Assembly (NCBI GenBank): GCA_017642895.1
Contig: JAEPON010000017.1
Coordinates: forward strand, 16,393 to 80,392
DNA: 64,000 nt
DNA from: Roseitalea sp.
GTDB lineage: Bacteria; Pseudomonadota; Alphaproteobacteria; Rhizobiales; Rhizobiaceae
Reading direction: 5' to 3'
Below the pieces are notes generated by a model. The model saw only the letters and a program-made list of their open reading frames with translations, was not told where the DNA came from and did not search any database. The position numbers were made by a program, and so were the translations under genes. Of this stretch, positions 35,205-44,011 are shown one piece after another. How positions within the stretch are numbered: position 1 is the stretch's first letter; every line of letters begins with the position of its first letter.

Positions 35205-36599
35205 ATGACTGACACCAACAATTCGAACCATTTCGACGACATTTCGTTCGGCGCGCTGACCGGCAGCCTGCGCGACTTCAAGTTGAAGCAGGGCACCGAT
35301 ATGCTCGGCCGCACCGACGGCTTCTTCGATTGGCAGGAGGAGCGCCGGCGCTGCGATCTTTGGCCCTATGCCAAGTCGACGGCGACGGCGCCGAAGACCC
35401 ACTGCGCGGCCAAGACGGACGGTGGCGCGCAGATGGAAGGCGTCAACTTTGCCAGCCAGGACTATCTGAGCCTGTCGTCGCATCCCGCCATCAAGGAAGC
35501 GGCGATGGAGGCGATCAAGGAATATGGCGTGCATAGCGCCGGTTCCGCGGCACTTCTGGGCAACACACGCCATTCGCTGCTTCTTGAGAAGCGCATCACC
35601 GAGTTCCTCGACGGGCGCGAAACCGTTCTTTATCCGACGGGCTGGTCGGCGGGCTTTGCCGCCATTCAGGGATTTGTGCGTCCCGACGACCATGTCGTCC
35701 TGGATGTTCTCGCCCATTCCTGCCTGCAGGAAGGCGCGCGCGCCTCGACCCGCAACATCCATTTTCATGGCCACCTGAACGTTCGTGCCATGGAACGCCG
35801 CTTGCAGAAAATCCGTGCAAATGACACCGAGAACGGCATCCTTCTGGTGACCGAGAGCCTGTTTTCGATGCATTCGGACACGCCGGACATCGCCGCCATG
35901 CGCGCGCTGTGCGACCAGTACAACGCGGTGCTTCTGGTCGATTGCGCCCATGATTTTGGATCGATGGCCGACGATGGCCGCGGCCACATGAGCCTTCAGA
36001 ACGTGCTTGATGACGTCGATATCATCATCGGCAGCTTCTCCAAGACGTTCGCGTCCAATGGCGGCTTCATCTCGGTCAAGGATCGGGCCACGGCTGAGTA
36101 TCTGAAGTACTACTCTGCCACCCAGACCTTCTCCAACGCGCTGTCGCCGGTCCAGGCCGCGACGGTCCTGGCAGCCTTCGAGATCGTCGATTCGGCCGAA
36201 GGCCGGGATCGTCGCCGCAAGCTGATGGACAACATCCTCTATATGCGTTCGGAGATGGGCAAGGTGGGCCTTGAAACGCTGGGCGATCCGTCTGCCATCG
36301 TTCCGGTGCGCGTTGGCGCCGAAGGTCTGGCCCGCATCGCCTCGCGTGATCTGAGCAACCTAGGAGCGATTGCCAACCTGGTTGAATATCCGGCCGTGCC
36401 GCAGGGCGGCGCGCGGTTCCGCGTGCAGGTCATGTCGGACCACAGCCATGATGATGTCGACCAGCTTGTCCGCATGATGCTGCAAGCCATGCGCAGCGCC
36501 GAGAAGGAATATCTGTCGCTGTGCGACACTCATCCTTCGCTGATGAAGAACCAGCGCTTGGCAGCACAGGTTGCAGACTGCGTCCGGGACGCCGCCTGA
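35205..36599 (+). CDS. AOS-family PLP-dependent acyl-CoA:amino acid C-acyltransferase (signal-synthase candidate)
   Basis: 464 residues, alpha-oxoamine synthase group (BioF, Kbl, serine palmitoyltransferase, CqsA/LqsA). PLP lysine is Lys280 in GSFSKTFASNGGF; Asp246 and His249 occupy the DxxH motif (VDCAHDFG, where BioF has DEAHxxG). Other hallmarks: FASQDYLSLSSHP and YGVHSAGSAALLGNTRHSLLLE in parts. A 65-residue N-terminal extension is unlike BioF. No acyl carrier protein or other sphingolipid genes adjoin it; instead receivers and a hybrid kinase do. That suggests an alpha-hydroxyketone-type autoinducer synthase, but a lipid-base synthase is not excluded. Start 35205 has GGGGG 6 nt upstream; ATG 35193 lacks one. 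Confidence 0.8.
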   Translation: MTDTNNSNHFDDISFGALTGSLRDFKLKQGTDMLGRTDGFFDWQEERRRCDLWPYAKSTATAPKTHCAAKTDGGAQMEGVNFASQDYLSLSSHPAIKEAAMEAIKEYGVHSAGSAALLGNTRHSLLLEKRITEFLDGRETVLYPTGWSAGFAAIQGFVRPDDHVVLDVLAHSCLQEGARASTRNIHFHGHLNVRAMERRLQKIRANDTENGILLVTESLFSMHSDTPDIAAMRALCDQYNAVLLVDCAHDFGSMADDGRGHMSLQNVLDDVDIIIGSFSKTFASNGGFISVKDRATAEYLKYYSATQTFSNALSPVQAATVLAAFEIVDSAEGRDRRRKLMDNILYMRSEMGKVGLETLGDPSAIVPVRVGAEGLARIASRDLSNLGAIANLVEYPAVPQGGARFRVQVMSDHSHDDVDQLVRMMLQAMRSAEKEYLSLCDTHPSLMKNQRLAAQVADCVRDAA

Positions 36600-36601
36600 T
36601 C

Positions 36602-36997
36602 ATGCTTGAGTCACCCAAACGACTTCTGGCAATCGACGACGACGTCTCGTCGGCCGAGTTGATCGTCAGGATCGCCGAGCGTTGCCGTTACGAGGCGTTC
36701 GCCACATCCGATTCACGCGGGGTGATGAACCTGACGACAGCGCTCAAGCCATCGATCCTGGCCGTCGACATCTGCATGCCCAATCTCGACGCAAACGATT
36801 TGTTCGAGCTTCTGGCAAAGGACGGATATCCCGGTCGCATCCTGATCGTCAGCGGCCAGGAGCCGGCCGTTCTGGAGAAAACCCGTCAGGGCGCGATCGA
36901 GCTGGGTCTGAATGCAACGCACAGCCTGCAAAAGCCGCTGGACATATCGGTGCTGCGCAACATCCTGCTGGACCGGGACATGGCCGTAGCGGCCTGA
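36602..36997 (+). CDS. single-domain response regulator downstream of AOS enzyme
   Basis: 131-residue receiver only: acidic pocket AIDDD (11-14), phospho-acceptor Asp56 in LAVDICMPNLD, Ser in ILIVSGQEP and Lys in LQKPLD. No output domain, so it would relay a phosphoryl group or act by protein contact. It starts two bases after the AOS gene stop and has its own terminator, so the two form a bicistronic operon. Confidence 0.88.
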   Translation: MLESPKRLLAIDDDVSSAELIVRIAERCRYEAFATSDSRGVMNLTTALKPSILAVDICMPNLDANDLFELLAKDGYPGRILIVSGQEPAVLEKTRQGAIELGLNATHSLQKPLDISVLRNILLDRDMAVAA

Positions 36998-37031
36998 CCG
37001 GACGCTCCAGCCGACCGCCCGATCAAATCAC

Positions 37032-37060
37032 ACCCGGCGCGGACCCCGCGCCGGGTTTTT
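37032..37060 (+). terminator. terminator of the AOS-receiver operon
   Basis: An 11-bp perfect stem (37032-37042 with 37046-37056), a three-base loop and a run of T end the operon 35 bases after the receiver gene. Confidence 0.88.
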
Positions 37061-37132
37061 CATCTTATGAAAGGACAGAACGCCAATCGGCGCGCGGCCC
37101 CGCCCTGGCGGCACGTGCCGAAGGCGGCCGCT

Positions 37133-37501
37133 TCAGGCGTGCAGCGCCTGGTTCATTTTTCCCAGAAGGCGCGACAGATCCACCGGCTTGGTATCGAAGT
37201 CCGAACACCCCGCTGCCAGCGCGTTCTGCCGGTCGGTCTCGAATGCGCTGGCTGTCAGGGCGATGACCGGAATGTGCGCCACATCGGGTATTGTCTTAAT
37301 GCGGCGGGTCGTCTCGCAGCCATCGATGCCGTCACCCAGTCCGATATCCATCAAGATGATGTCCGGCTTGATCTCCTGGACGCTGTCAATCGCCGAAAGG
37401 CCATCGACGGCAAAGCGGATCGTATAGCCGCGTTTGCCCAGGCGCCGTCCGATGATGTCCCGGTTTGTTGGGTGGTCTTCGACAATCAGTACGGTCGTCA
37501 T
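37133..37501 (-). CDS. DivK-like single-domain response regulator
   Basis: 122-residue receiver with VEDHPTNRD, phospho-acceptor Asp52 in IILMDIGLGDGIDGCE, ALTASAF and FDTKPVD. It begins 19 bases after the hybrid kinase stop with AGGACGAG as ribosome site, so kinase and receiver are cotranscribed. It may receive phosphate from the kinase or a phosphotransfer protein encoded elsewhere. No output domain. Confidence 0.88.
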   Translation of the reverse strand: MTTVLIVEDHPTNRDIIGRRLGKRGYTIRFAVDGLSAIDSVQEIKPDIILMDIGLGDGIDGCETTRRIKTIPDVAHIPVIALTASAFETDRQNALAAGCSDFDTKPVDLSRLLGKMNQALHA

Positions 37502-37520
37502 GATCTCGTCCTGTCGCTCT

Positions 37521-39392
37521 CTAGGCGGCGTTCTTGCCAAAATGCAGTTGCAGTGTCTTGCGCAACTTGGCTGAATCGACGGGCTTGCTCATGAAACCGT
37601 CGGCCAGTTGGGGCGCATTGGTTTTCGGATCGTCCATGATGGAGACCATGATGACCGGGATCGGTCGCGTCACCGGGTCGTCCTTCATCTTTTCGACCAG
37701 TTCCCAACCATCAACGTCGGGCATCAGCACGTCGATCAACATCAATGAGGGCCGGACCGTGCGGGCCAGATGCAGCGCGCTGGCGGGGTCGGATGTCAGG
37801 ATCGGACTGAAGCTTTCCTTGCGCAACATCCGGTCCATGATCTCCAGATACTCCGGATCGTCATCAATGACGAGCACGGTGCCCCGAGACTGCGTGTTGG
37901 CGCCCGCGCCGGCCGACAGGGCCTTGTCGGCATCGTTGAACTTGCGCAGTTCGGCGGCGGCATCCTTCAGCGTCGCATCGACCGCCTCCTCGCTCATCGC
38001 CTCGGGCGCGACCGCTTCGACCTCCATCGGCACGGTGATGGTAAACACCGATCCCTTTCCGAGCACGCTGTCGGCGGTGATATCGCCGCCCATCAGCCGG
38101 CACAGGTTCTTGGACAGGGAAAGCCCGAGACCGGTTCCGCCGAATTTGGCGTTGATCGAGGCGTGCGCCTGGGCGAAGTTCTGGAACAGGCCGGCGAGCG
38201 CCTCCTCGGAGATGCCGACACCGGTATCGTGAACAGCCATCGACAATGTCGGGCGGCCGTCTTTTTCGATCCTTTTCACTTCAAGCGTGATCTTGCCGTT
38301 CTGGCAGAATTTGGCGGCATTGGACAAAAGGTTGAACGTCGCCTGGCGCAACTTGGTCAGGTCGAGATGGGCAACACCCAGCGCATCATCCTTGATCACC
38401 TCGAAGACATTGGTGTTCTTGGCGGCAAGCGGTCGCGCCGTCACCTCGATTTCCTCGATGAGCTGGTCGAGATCGACATCCTCCAGGAACAATTCGGTCT
38501 TGCCCGCTTCAATTTTGGAGATATCGAGAATGTCATTGACCATGGCCAGCAAATGCTTGCCGGCGGCCGAAATCTTCTGCAGATCGGCGATCTGCTCGCC
38601 ATTGCCGTCCAGTTCGGCGTCTTCCAGCAGGATTTCGCTGTAGCCGAGCACGGCGTTGAGCGGGGTCCGCAGCTCGTGGCTCATCTTGGCGAGGAAGTCC
38701 GACTTGGCGCCGTTGGCCCGTTCCGCCTCTTCCTTGGCCGCCGTCAGATCGTCCATCGTCGCCTGATGGCGGTCGATCTCCTTGAGCAGTTCGGACTGCG
38801 AATCGACCACCGACGCATAGTAGCTCGCCATGAAGAAGATATAGAGCGATGCGCACAGCATCGAGATCATGGTGACGTCCACCATCTCCTCGAGCGGAAT
38901 ATGCATCGGAAATGAGCGGTTCATCAGGTAAAAGGCGTAGAACGCGCCCAGCCCGATGACGATCTGCGCGAAGATCGCCAACGATGTCCGCAGCCCCGAG
39001 CCCAGATAGAAGAACGCCAGAAGCGGCACGACCAGGAACCACATCAGGAGCGGCGAGGAGACGCCGCCGAAATGATAGGCGGTGATCAGGATGGCAAAGT
39101 TGAGGTTGGCGACCGATGTGATCGCCAGCAATTCGTATCGCCGCGGGAAAAAGTGCAGGGCAATCGGGAAGAACCAGAACAAGGTGACCGAAAGACCCAG
39201 AATGTGCACGTGCGGCCAGGGATTGGGATCGTTGAGGAACAGATAGATCGTCACCGGATGGCCCAGGAACGGACCGAACAGGTGCGACAGGATGAACATG
39301 CGCACGCGCTTGTAGACCTGGATGTCCTGGCGCAGATGCGCGGGCGTGAGCGCTTCGGTCCAGCGGTCGATGGTCCGGGTGAAGACGTTCAT
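37521..39392 (-). CDS. hybrid sensor histidine kinase with six-TM sensor
   Basis: 623 residues. Residues 30-195 contain about six transmembrane helices with very short loops, as in CqsS/LqsS-type sensors of lipophilic signals. A coiled linker (200-230) is followed by the dimerisation domain with His239 in MSHELRTPLN. The catalytic domain has NLLSNAAKF, DTGVGISEEAL and GGTGLGLSLSKNLCRLMGG, and a C-terminal receiver has its Asp in LMLIDVLMPDVDGW. Transcribed convergently with the AOS operon. Confidence 0.92.
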   Translation of the reverse strand: MNVFTRTIDRWTEALTPAHLRQDIQVYKRVRMFILSHLFGPFLGHPVTIYLFLNDPNPWPHVHILGLSVTLFWFFPIALHFFPRRYELLAITSVANLNFAILITAYHFGGVSSPLLMWFLVVPLLAFFYLGSGLRTSLAIFAQIVIGLGAFYAFYLMNRSFPMHIPLEEMVDVTMISMLCASLYIFFMASYYASVVDSQSELLKEIDRHQATMDDLTAAKEEAERANGAKSDFLAKMSHELRTPLNAVLGYSEILLEDAELDGNGEQIADLQKISAAGKHLLAMVNDILDISKIEAGKTELFLEDVDLDQLIEEIEVTARPLAAKNTNVFEVIKDDALGVAHLDLTKLRQATFNLLSNAAKFCQNGKITLEVKRIEKDGRPTLSMAVHDTGVGISEEALAGLFQNFAQAHASINAKFGGTGLGLSLSKNLCRLMGGDITADSVLGKGSVFTITVPMEVEAVAPEAMSEEAVDATLKDAAAELRKFNDADKALSAGAGANTQSRGTVLVIDDDPEYLEIMDRMLRKESFSPILTSDPASALHLARTVRPSLMLIDVLMPDVDGWELVEKMKDDPVTRPIPVIMVSIMDDPKTNAPQLADGFMSKPVDSAKLRKTLQLHFGKNAA

Positions 39393-39536
39393 GGGCTCAT
39401 ATCCTGCGTGATCGGCCCGGCCGTCGGGCGTGCTTACTGTGGCGTTAATTTTTCCATCAAATTGTAAACATCGCCTTAGCCGGACCTTGGCGTTTGCCTG
39501 TTAGCCTTCGTTCACTTGCTTCAGGGGGACGCATCA
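39393..39536. promoter_or_regulatory. divergent promoter region, kinase versus unknown gene
   Basis: 144 bases between two divergent start codons. It contains an AT-rich core (about 39440-39475). No specific operator is evident. Confidence 0.4.
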
Positions 39537-40259
39537 ATGGCTGCTGCAAGCGCAAAAGCTCTCAATCCGGTTCTGGCCGGCATGACGGCGGCACAGGCCG
39601 GGCCGGCCAACACCAACCGAAAGGCTCCAGCTGAAGCCGGTCAGCCCGATCCGGCACGCCTTTCGGCACAACTTTTCCAGTTGGTGTCGACATCGCTCGA
39701 CGGGCCGCGCGGCATTCATCCGCAGAGCTTCATCGCCGCCTTTGGCGCGCTGGCCGGCCGCTCGGCGCGATGGATCGTGCATCGGGAGATCGATGCCGGC
39801 CTGATCGCCGATGATTTCCGCACGCCGACCGGTGTGCGGCGCCCGGGCGTGAGCGTTTCGACCCATGTTGACCGGCACGTCCATGATCTGACCGGCGACA
39901 GCTACGCGGCCGCCCTGGTGCCTGATCTGATCGCCGCCGGCGCCAATTGGCTGCCGCAGATCAACGCGATGATCCAGCAAAATTTCATGGCCATCAACGC
40001 GCCGACATATCCGGACTACACGGTGGCCGAGACGCATCTGCCCGAGATCCCGCCGCAGGCCTTGCTCATGATGTTGTGGGAGAACACGCTGACCTGCCTG
40101 CGCAGCGCGCCGCACGCCGAACGGTCGGCACCAAAGGCGTTTGCCCTCGCAACGGTCAAGGCGGCGGCCATGTACGAAAAGAAGGTGCCGCTCGACGTGT
40201 CCGGGCAGCTGGCGCTTGAGACCGCCATCGCCATGTCAAAGCTCGACTACGGCTTTTGA
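39537..40259 (+). CDS. uncharacterised conserved protein
   Basis: 240 residues with a good ribosome site (CAGGGGGA). No signal peptide or TM helix. Notable stretches are LFQLVSTSLDGPRGIHPQSF, ALAGRSARWIVHREIDAG, HVDRHVHDLTGDSYAAALV and AMYEKKVPLDVSGQLALETA. A His-rich segment (THVDRHVHDL) could bind metal. It is divergent from the hybrid kinase and ends in a strong terminator. No family recognised. Confidence 0.72.
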   Translation: MAAASAKALNPVLAGMTAAQAGPANTNRKAPAEAGQPDPARLSAQLFQLVSTSLDGPRGIHPQSFIAAFGALAGRSARWIVHREIDAGLIADDFRTPTGVRRPGVSVSTHVDRHVHDLTGDSYAAALVPDLIAAGANWLPQINAMIQQNFMAINAPTYPDYTVAETHLPEIPPQALLMMLWENTLTCLRSAPHAERSAPKAFALATVKAAAMYEKKVPLDVSGQLALETAIAMSKLDYGF

Positions 40260-40318
40260 CCGCGACGCGGGCCGGGGCAGTCAACAAAACAAGTTTCACA
40301 AACACCATCGACAAAATG

Positions 40319-40357
40319 AAACGGGCGGGGAAACCAGTGTTCCCCGCCCGGTTTTTG
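40319..40357. terminator. terminator between convergent genes
   Basis: An 11-bp stem (40322-40332 with 40340-40350), flanked by A-rich and T-rich runs, lies between the unknown protein gene and the opposite-strand membrane-protein gene. Confidence 0.85.
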
Positions 40358-40397
40358 TCTGCCTTCTGGTTTCCGCCAGACGTAAAGGCGTTGGTTT

Positions 40398-40892
40398 TCA
40401 GCGGTGAAGCGCGCCAAGGCTTGCAAAGGCGCGATTGTCGATCAGGATGGCGGTCGCAATGCAGCCGGACATGCCGCGCCGCGCCGAAAGGCACGCCAGG
40501 CCGGCAGCCGCCGCTTCGACAGCCGAAAGGGTCAGGAAAAGCGCCAAAACGGCCGGTGCCGTGGCAAAAAGGCCGATGCCGGCCGGCAGCGCACCGGCGG
40601 CCAGCAATTGGGCGGCCCACAGAAGCGTTGCGCAAAGGCCCCCTTGCAGGAGACGATCAGCGAAAAGCGGCGCCGGAAACCGCTCGGCGGCACGCGCCAG
40701 AGCGATCAGCGCCGACCCGGCCGATGCCGCCGTTGCCAGGCCAAGGGTCGCACCGAGCGAGGCCTCGCCGGCCATGAGCAGGCTCGCAGTCGCAATGAAA
40801 GCGCCTGCCGCCAGCCAGACGTCCCGGTCAGGACCGCTGCGGAGCCGTTCGGCGGATTGGGCGCCGGGTCTGGATGTCGAAAGGGTCTGCAT
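40398..40892 (-). CDS. hypothetical Ala-rich membrane protein
   Basis: 164 residues with about four hydrophobic segments (WLAAGAFIATASLLMAG, TLGLATAASAGSALIAL, LCATLLWAAQLLAAGALPAG, LFATAPAVLALFLTL). Composition is heavily Ala/Leu and a competing plus-strand frame exists, so it could be spurious; the membrane pattern and the convergent terminator favour a real gene. Function unknown. Confidence 0.5.
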   Translation of the reverse strand: MQTLSTSRPGAQSAERLRSGPDRDVWLAAGAFIATASLLMAGEASLGATLGLATAASAGSALIALARAAERFPAPLFADRLLQGGLCATLLWAAQLLAAGALPAGIGLFATAPAVLALFLTLSAVEAAAAGLACLSARRGMSGCIATAILIDNRAFASLGALHR

Positions 40893-41122
40893 GGCGATTG
40901 TCCGGATTTCGATGGCCCACTATGCCTGCACAGCCCGTGCCAAAGGGTTAACCGGCGGTTGTGCCGATTATCGGCTTTCATGAGGGTTAACCGCTGGTTG
41001 ATGCGGGCTGGACGGCACAATCGCCAACGCGGTGGGGGTCGATGTCGGCCGGCGATCGCCGCCGGTCAAGCCGCGGTACCGCCGCGATGTGGAAAAGCGC
41101 TTCCGGCTGTCGGCCGCTGACA

Positions 41123-41168
41123 TGGCGATCCCGGCAGGATTCGAATCTGCGACCCTCAGATTAGGAAT
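41123..41168 (-). other. tRNA-Arg(CCU) 3' fragment, probable attachment site
   Basis: Read on the minus strand, this is the 3' half of a tRNA: anticodon loop TTCCTAA, stem strand TCTGA, five-base variable loop GGGTC, T-arm with TTCGAAT loop, acceptor strand and CCA. The 5' half is missing (the adjoining sequence is AT-rich and unstructured). One T-stem pair is a mismatch (A-C). A tRNA 3' fragment beside an integrase gene is the classic footprint of an attL/attR site. Confidence 0.8.
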
Positions 41169-41336
41169 TCGATTTTGACCGTTGCCTATAGATTGATGTT
41201 AATTTCTCGTTGTTCCTAGAACATTGAAATATATGGGTTTATGGTTTTAGAGCATTTATCGCTTTGGACGGCGGTTCGTTCATGTTGGACGCCATTTTCG
41301 TCTGCTTGGCTTTGAACTCCACATGCAGATCACATT

Positions 41337-42299
41337 ATGAAGCTTACGAAACGAAATCTGGATTCACTTGAAGCCGCCGGCAAACGATACTTCGTCTGGG
41401 ACGATGCACTGCAAGGGTTTGGTGTCAGGGTAGAAGCCAGTGGCCGGAAGACATTCCTATGTCGCTACCGAAGTCTTGGCGTTCGACGGCAGTACGCGCT
41501 GGGCAGGTATGGGACGATCACACCGGATCAAGCCCGTGCGGAGGCACGGCGTATTCTGGGTTCCGTTTCACTTGGCAACGATCCAGCCCACGAACGTCAA
41601 GAACGGAATGCGGCAGTCAGCTTTTCTGAACTGTTTGACGCTTACTTGGCTGGGCACGGGCCGAAGCTGAAACCAAAGACACTTGATGATTACAAGTGCG
41701 GCATAAACAAACACGTCCTGCCAGCTATCGGTAAGCTGAAGGCTGAGAACGTCACGGTCCAGGACATTAATGCGATCCATGTAGGACTGGTCGGTCATCC
41801 GCATCGCGCCAACCGCGTCGTTGCCTATATGAGCAGCGTATTCTCCTGGGCCACCGAAAACGGCTACATTGAGCGAGGCATCAACCCGGCGGGTGCTATC
41901 AAACGGTTCCGAGAAAGCGGCCGTGAACGTTATCTGTCAAAGGATGAAATCAATCGCCTGGGTGCTATCCTTGTTGAAGCCGAAACCAGCGGCTTGCCAT
42001 GGGAGATCAAGGCCACCGGCGACAAAGCCAAACACATAGCCAAGACCAATCAGGCCATCGTCTATCCGCTGCGTGTCACCAATGCTATCCGGCTGCTTCT
42101 GCCGACGGGGTGCCGTTTGCGCGAGATCCTTCATCTGCGCTGGTCGGAAGTCGATTTGGAGCGCGGGCTGTTGTTGCTGCCGGATTCCAAGACGGGCCAA
42201 AAGACCGTCATACTCAACCGGTCGGCCATCGCAATCCTGTCGTCATCTGAACGAGTCGGGTCATTCGTCGTGCGTCGGAAGCGATTGGTTTGCTTTTGA
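41337..42299 (+). pseudogene. truncated P4-type tyrosine recombinase (integrase)
   Basis: The surviving 320 codons include the arm-binding domain (FVWDDALQGFGVRVEASGRK), the core-binding domain (about 95-195) and the first catalytic Arg260 in LLPTGCRLREILHLRW. Similarity breaks after SAIAILSS near base 42245. The HxxR box, second Arg and nucleophilic Tyr that should occupy the next 80-90 residues are absent in all frames downstream. It therefore cannot be catalytic. Adjacent to the tRNA-Arg fragment. Confidence 0.85.
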
Positions 42300-42608
42300 G
42301 CGCCGCATTGATTGAGGACGAGTCCGAGACGGTTGACAGCCAAGGCGCTCTTTGAGCCGATCCATTCGTCGCGTCTGCCATATGGTTGCTGCGATTGGTT
42401 CATCCCCTAGGCCATGGCCGCTCTGGCGGCAAGGCGGCCATCCGACAAGCCGTCTCGCATGGGGGCCGGAGGGACCTATCGACGATACTGAGCAGTGTTT
42501 GCGCTACGGCGTGTCGCGTTGCTCTAAATCGAATGCCTCTTGGGTCAACTCCGAAATGACAAACAAGCAATTGGCCGAGGTTTCAACTGGCTCTAATGCC
42601 CAGTCGCT
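42300..42608. other. degenerate region after the integrase
   Basis: About 310 bases without an intact frame. Fragments are consistent with decayed mobile-element DNA that replaced the integrase 3' end, but I cannot assign them to a named element. Confidence 0.35.
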
Positions 42609-43502
42609 CTACAGTCGAAGCCCGCAAAGCACGTCCCATAATGTCTGCAAAGGACCCTCCATCAGCTCGAAGCGGCGCACGGCAGTCAGAACAAGCGGTG
42701 TTGACGGCAACCGATCGGAAAGATCCACCAGCCGCCGCTCGTCAAGAGCCGGTTTGACCAGGCTCTCTGGCAGCCAGGCGACGGCGAGGCCATCAATCGC
42801 GAAGCGCAAGGCGGCCAGTGTCAAAGCCGTTTCCGTGCGAAGAGTGATCCGCCAGCCGTCGGGCAGATTGGGCAAGATCTCGGTTATCATTATCTCGCCG
42901 AGAAAGACATGCACCGGATAGGCGACGATTGGTAGCGAGGCGTTGGCACCAGCGTCAGGCACCAACTCCGCGTCTGCCGCAACCGGCACCAAACGCTCGT
43001 GCCGCAAATCGACGCTTTCAAACGGTTGCTTCTGACTGATCACCGGATCTGACTGGCGCCGATAAATCAACATGGCGTCCGCTTGGAGGGTCGCCAGTTG
43101 TACCAAGCAGTCATGATGGTTGGCAGACCTCAGACGGACCGATAATTCCGGAGCCCGTTCGGCCAGTCTGGCGACAACTTCGCTCGCCGCTGTGGTCGAA
43201 ATCGAATGCTGACTGACGACCACCAACTGGTTCTGCATCTCCTGATCGGATTGTCGTAGCTCATTTCGAATTTCGCGAAGGTCAGCGCGGGCGCGACGCA
43301 TGGAGTTGACCTGCTTCAAAACCGCCGGCGATGGCTTGACCGGCTTTGAGGTTCGGTCGAACAGCGGCACGCCCAGCGCTTCCTCTATGCTCCGAATTCG
43401 TCGCGAAAACGCAGACTGAGTGACGCGACGATGCTCAGCTGCAGCCGCCAACGAGCCCTCCTCGATAACGGCAAGAATGTCCTCCAGCCATTCCAGTCTC
43501 AC
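42609..43502 (-). CDS. LysR family transcriptional regulator
   Basis: 297 residues. The N-terminal winged HTH has AAAAEHRRVTQSAFSRRIRSIEEALG, followed by VPLFDRTSKPVKPS and a periplasmic-binding-like effector domain (about 90-290). It is divergent from the D-aminoacylase gene across 509 bases, so it probably controls that gene and the ABC-transporter genes; the effector is unknown. Confidence 0.88.
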   Translation of the reverse strand: MRLEWLEDILAVIEEGSLAAAAEHRRVTQSAFSRRIRSIEEALGVPLFDRTSKPVKPSPAVLKQVNSMRRARADLREIRNELRQSDQEMQNQLVVVSQHSISTTAASEVVARLAERAPELSVRLRSANHHDCLVQLATLQADAMLIYRRQSDPVISQKQPFESVDLRHERLVPVAADAELVPDAGANASLPIVAYPVHVFLGEIMITEILPNLPDGWRITLRTETALTLAALRFAIDGLAVAWLPESLVKPALDERRLVDLSDRLPSTPLVLTAVRRFELMEGPLQTLWDVLCGLRL

Positions 43503-44011
43503 TCGGAAGCTCCCTCAAACTTGCAAGAAGTGCATATAGGTTGGCAACGCCCAAAAACGAAATCAACGCAGAGCACAGACGGTCGGGCGGCATCGGACAC
43601 GCGCGAGAAGCGGGGCCTACCTTTTGCATCAGGCTCTCGCGGGCTACCCCCGACCCCGCACGAAGCCAGCTTACGTTCATTCCGTCTTTTTCGCATAAAA
43701 CATGGATGATCATGCGAAGCGCGTACCGATCGAGTGGGGTACTTTGGCAGGCGACCATCAGGGGCACCAGCTAATGGTTCAAACGTGTGGCAGCTGGTGT
43801 CAGCCTTACCTCGACAGCGGGATGCAAGGACCGTAGCTCGCCTGATCTTGAGTTCAGACTGACTGGATCGATGTGAGAAACATGCGTGTGATGCATGTTT
43901 CGTTGCGGAATTTGCATTAGACAAGTTGTCAGAGTTGTCCATAATCACTTTTGCACACGTGTGCATAAATCGAACAACGAGTAAACCCGAAACGCCATCG
44001 CAGGTGCAAAG
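43503..44011. promoter_or_regulatory. regulatory region between LysR gene and D-aminoacylase
   Basis: 509 bases without a supported gene. Near the D-aminoacylase end are the perfect palindrome TGCACACGTGTGCA (43952-43965) and the 11-base palindrome GACAAGTTGTC (about 43919-43930), both within 95 bases of the start codon. These are candidate operator sites for the LysR protein or another regulator. Confidence 0.55.

Noticed and set aside
41123..41200. complete tRNA-Arg gene
   Set aside because: The 5' half (acceptor strand, D-arm, anticodon 5' stem) is absent and one T-stem pair is mismatched, so this is a fragment.
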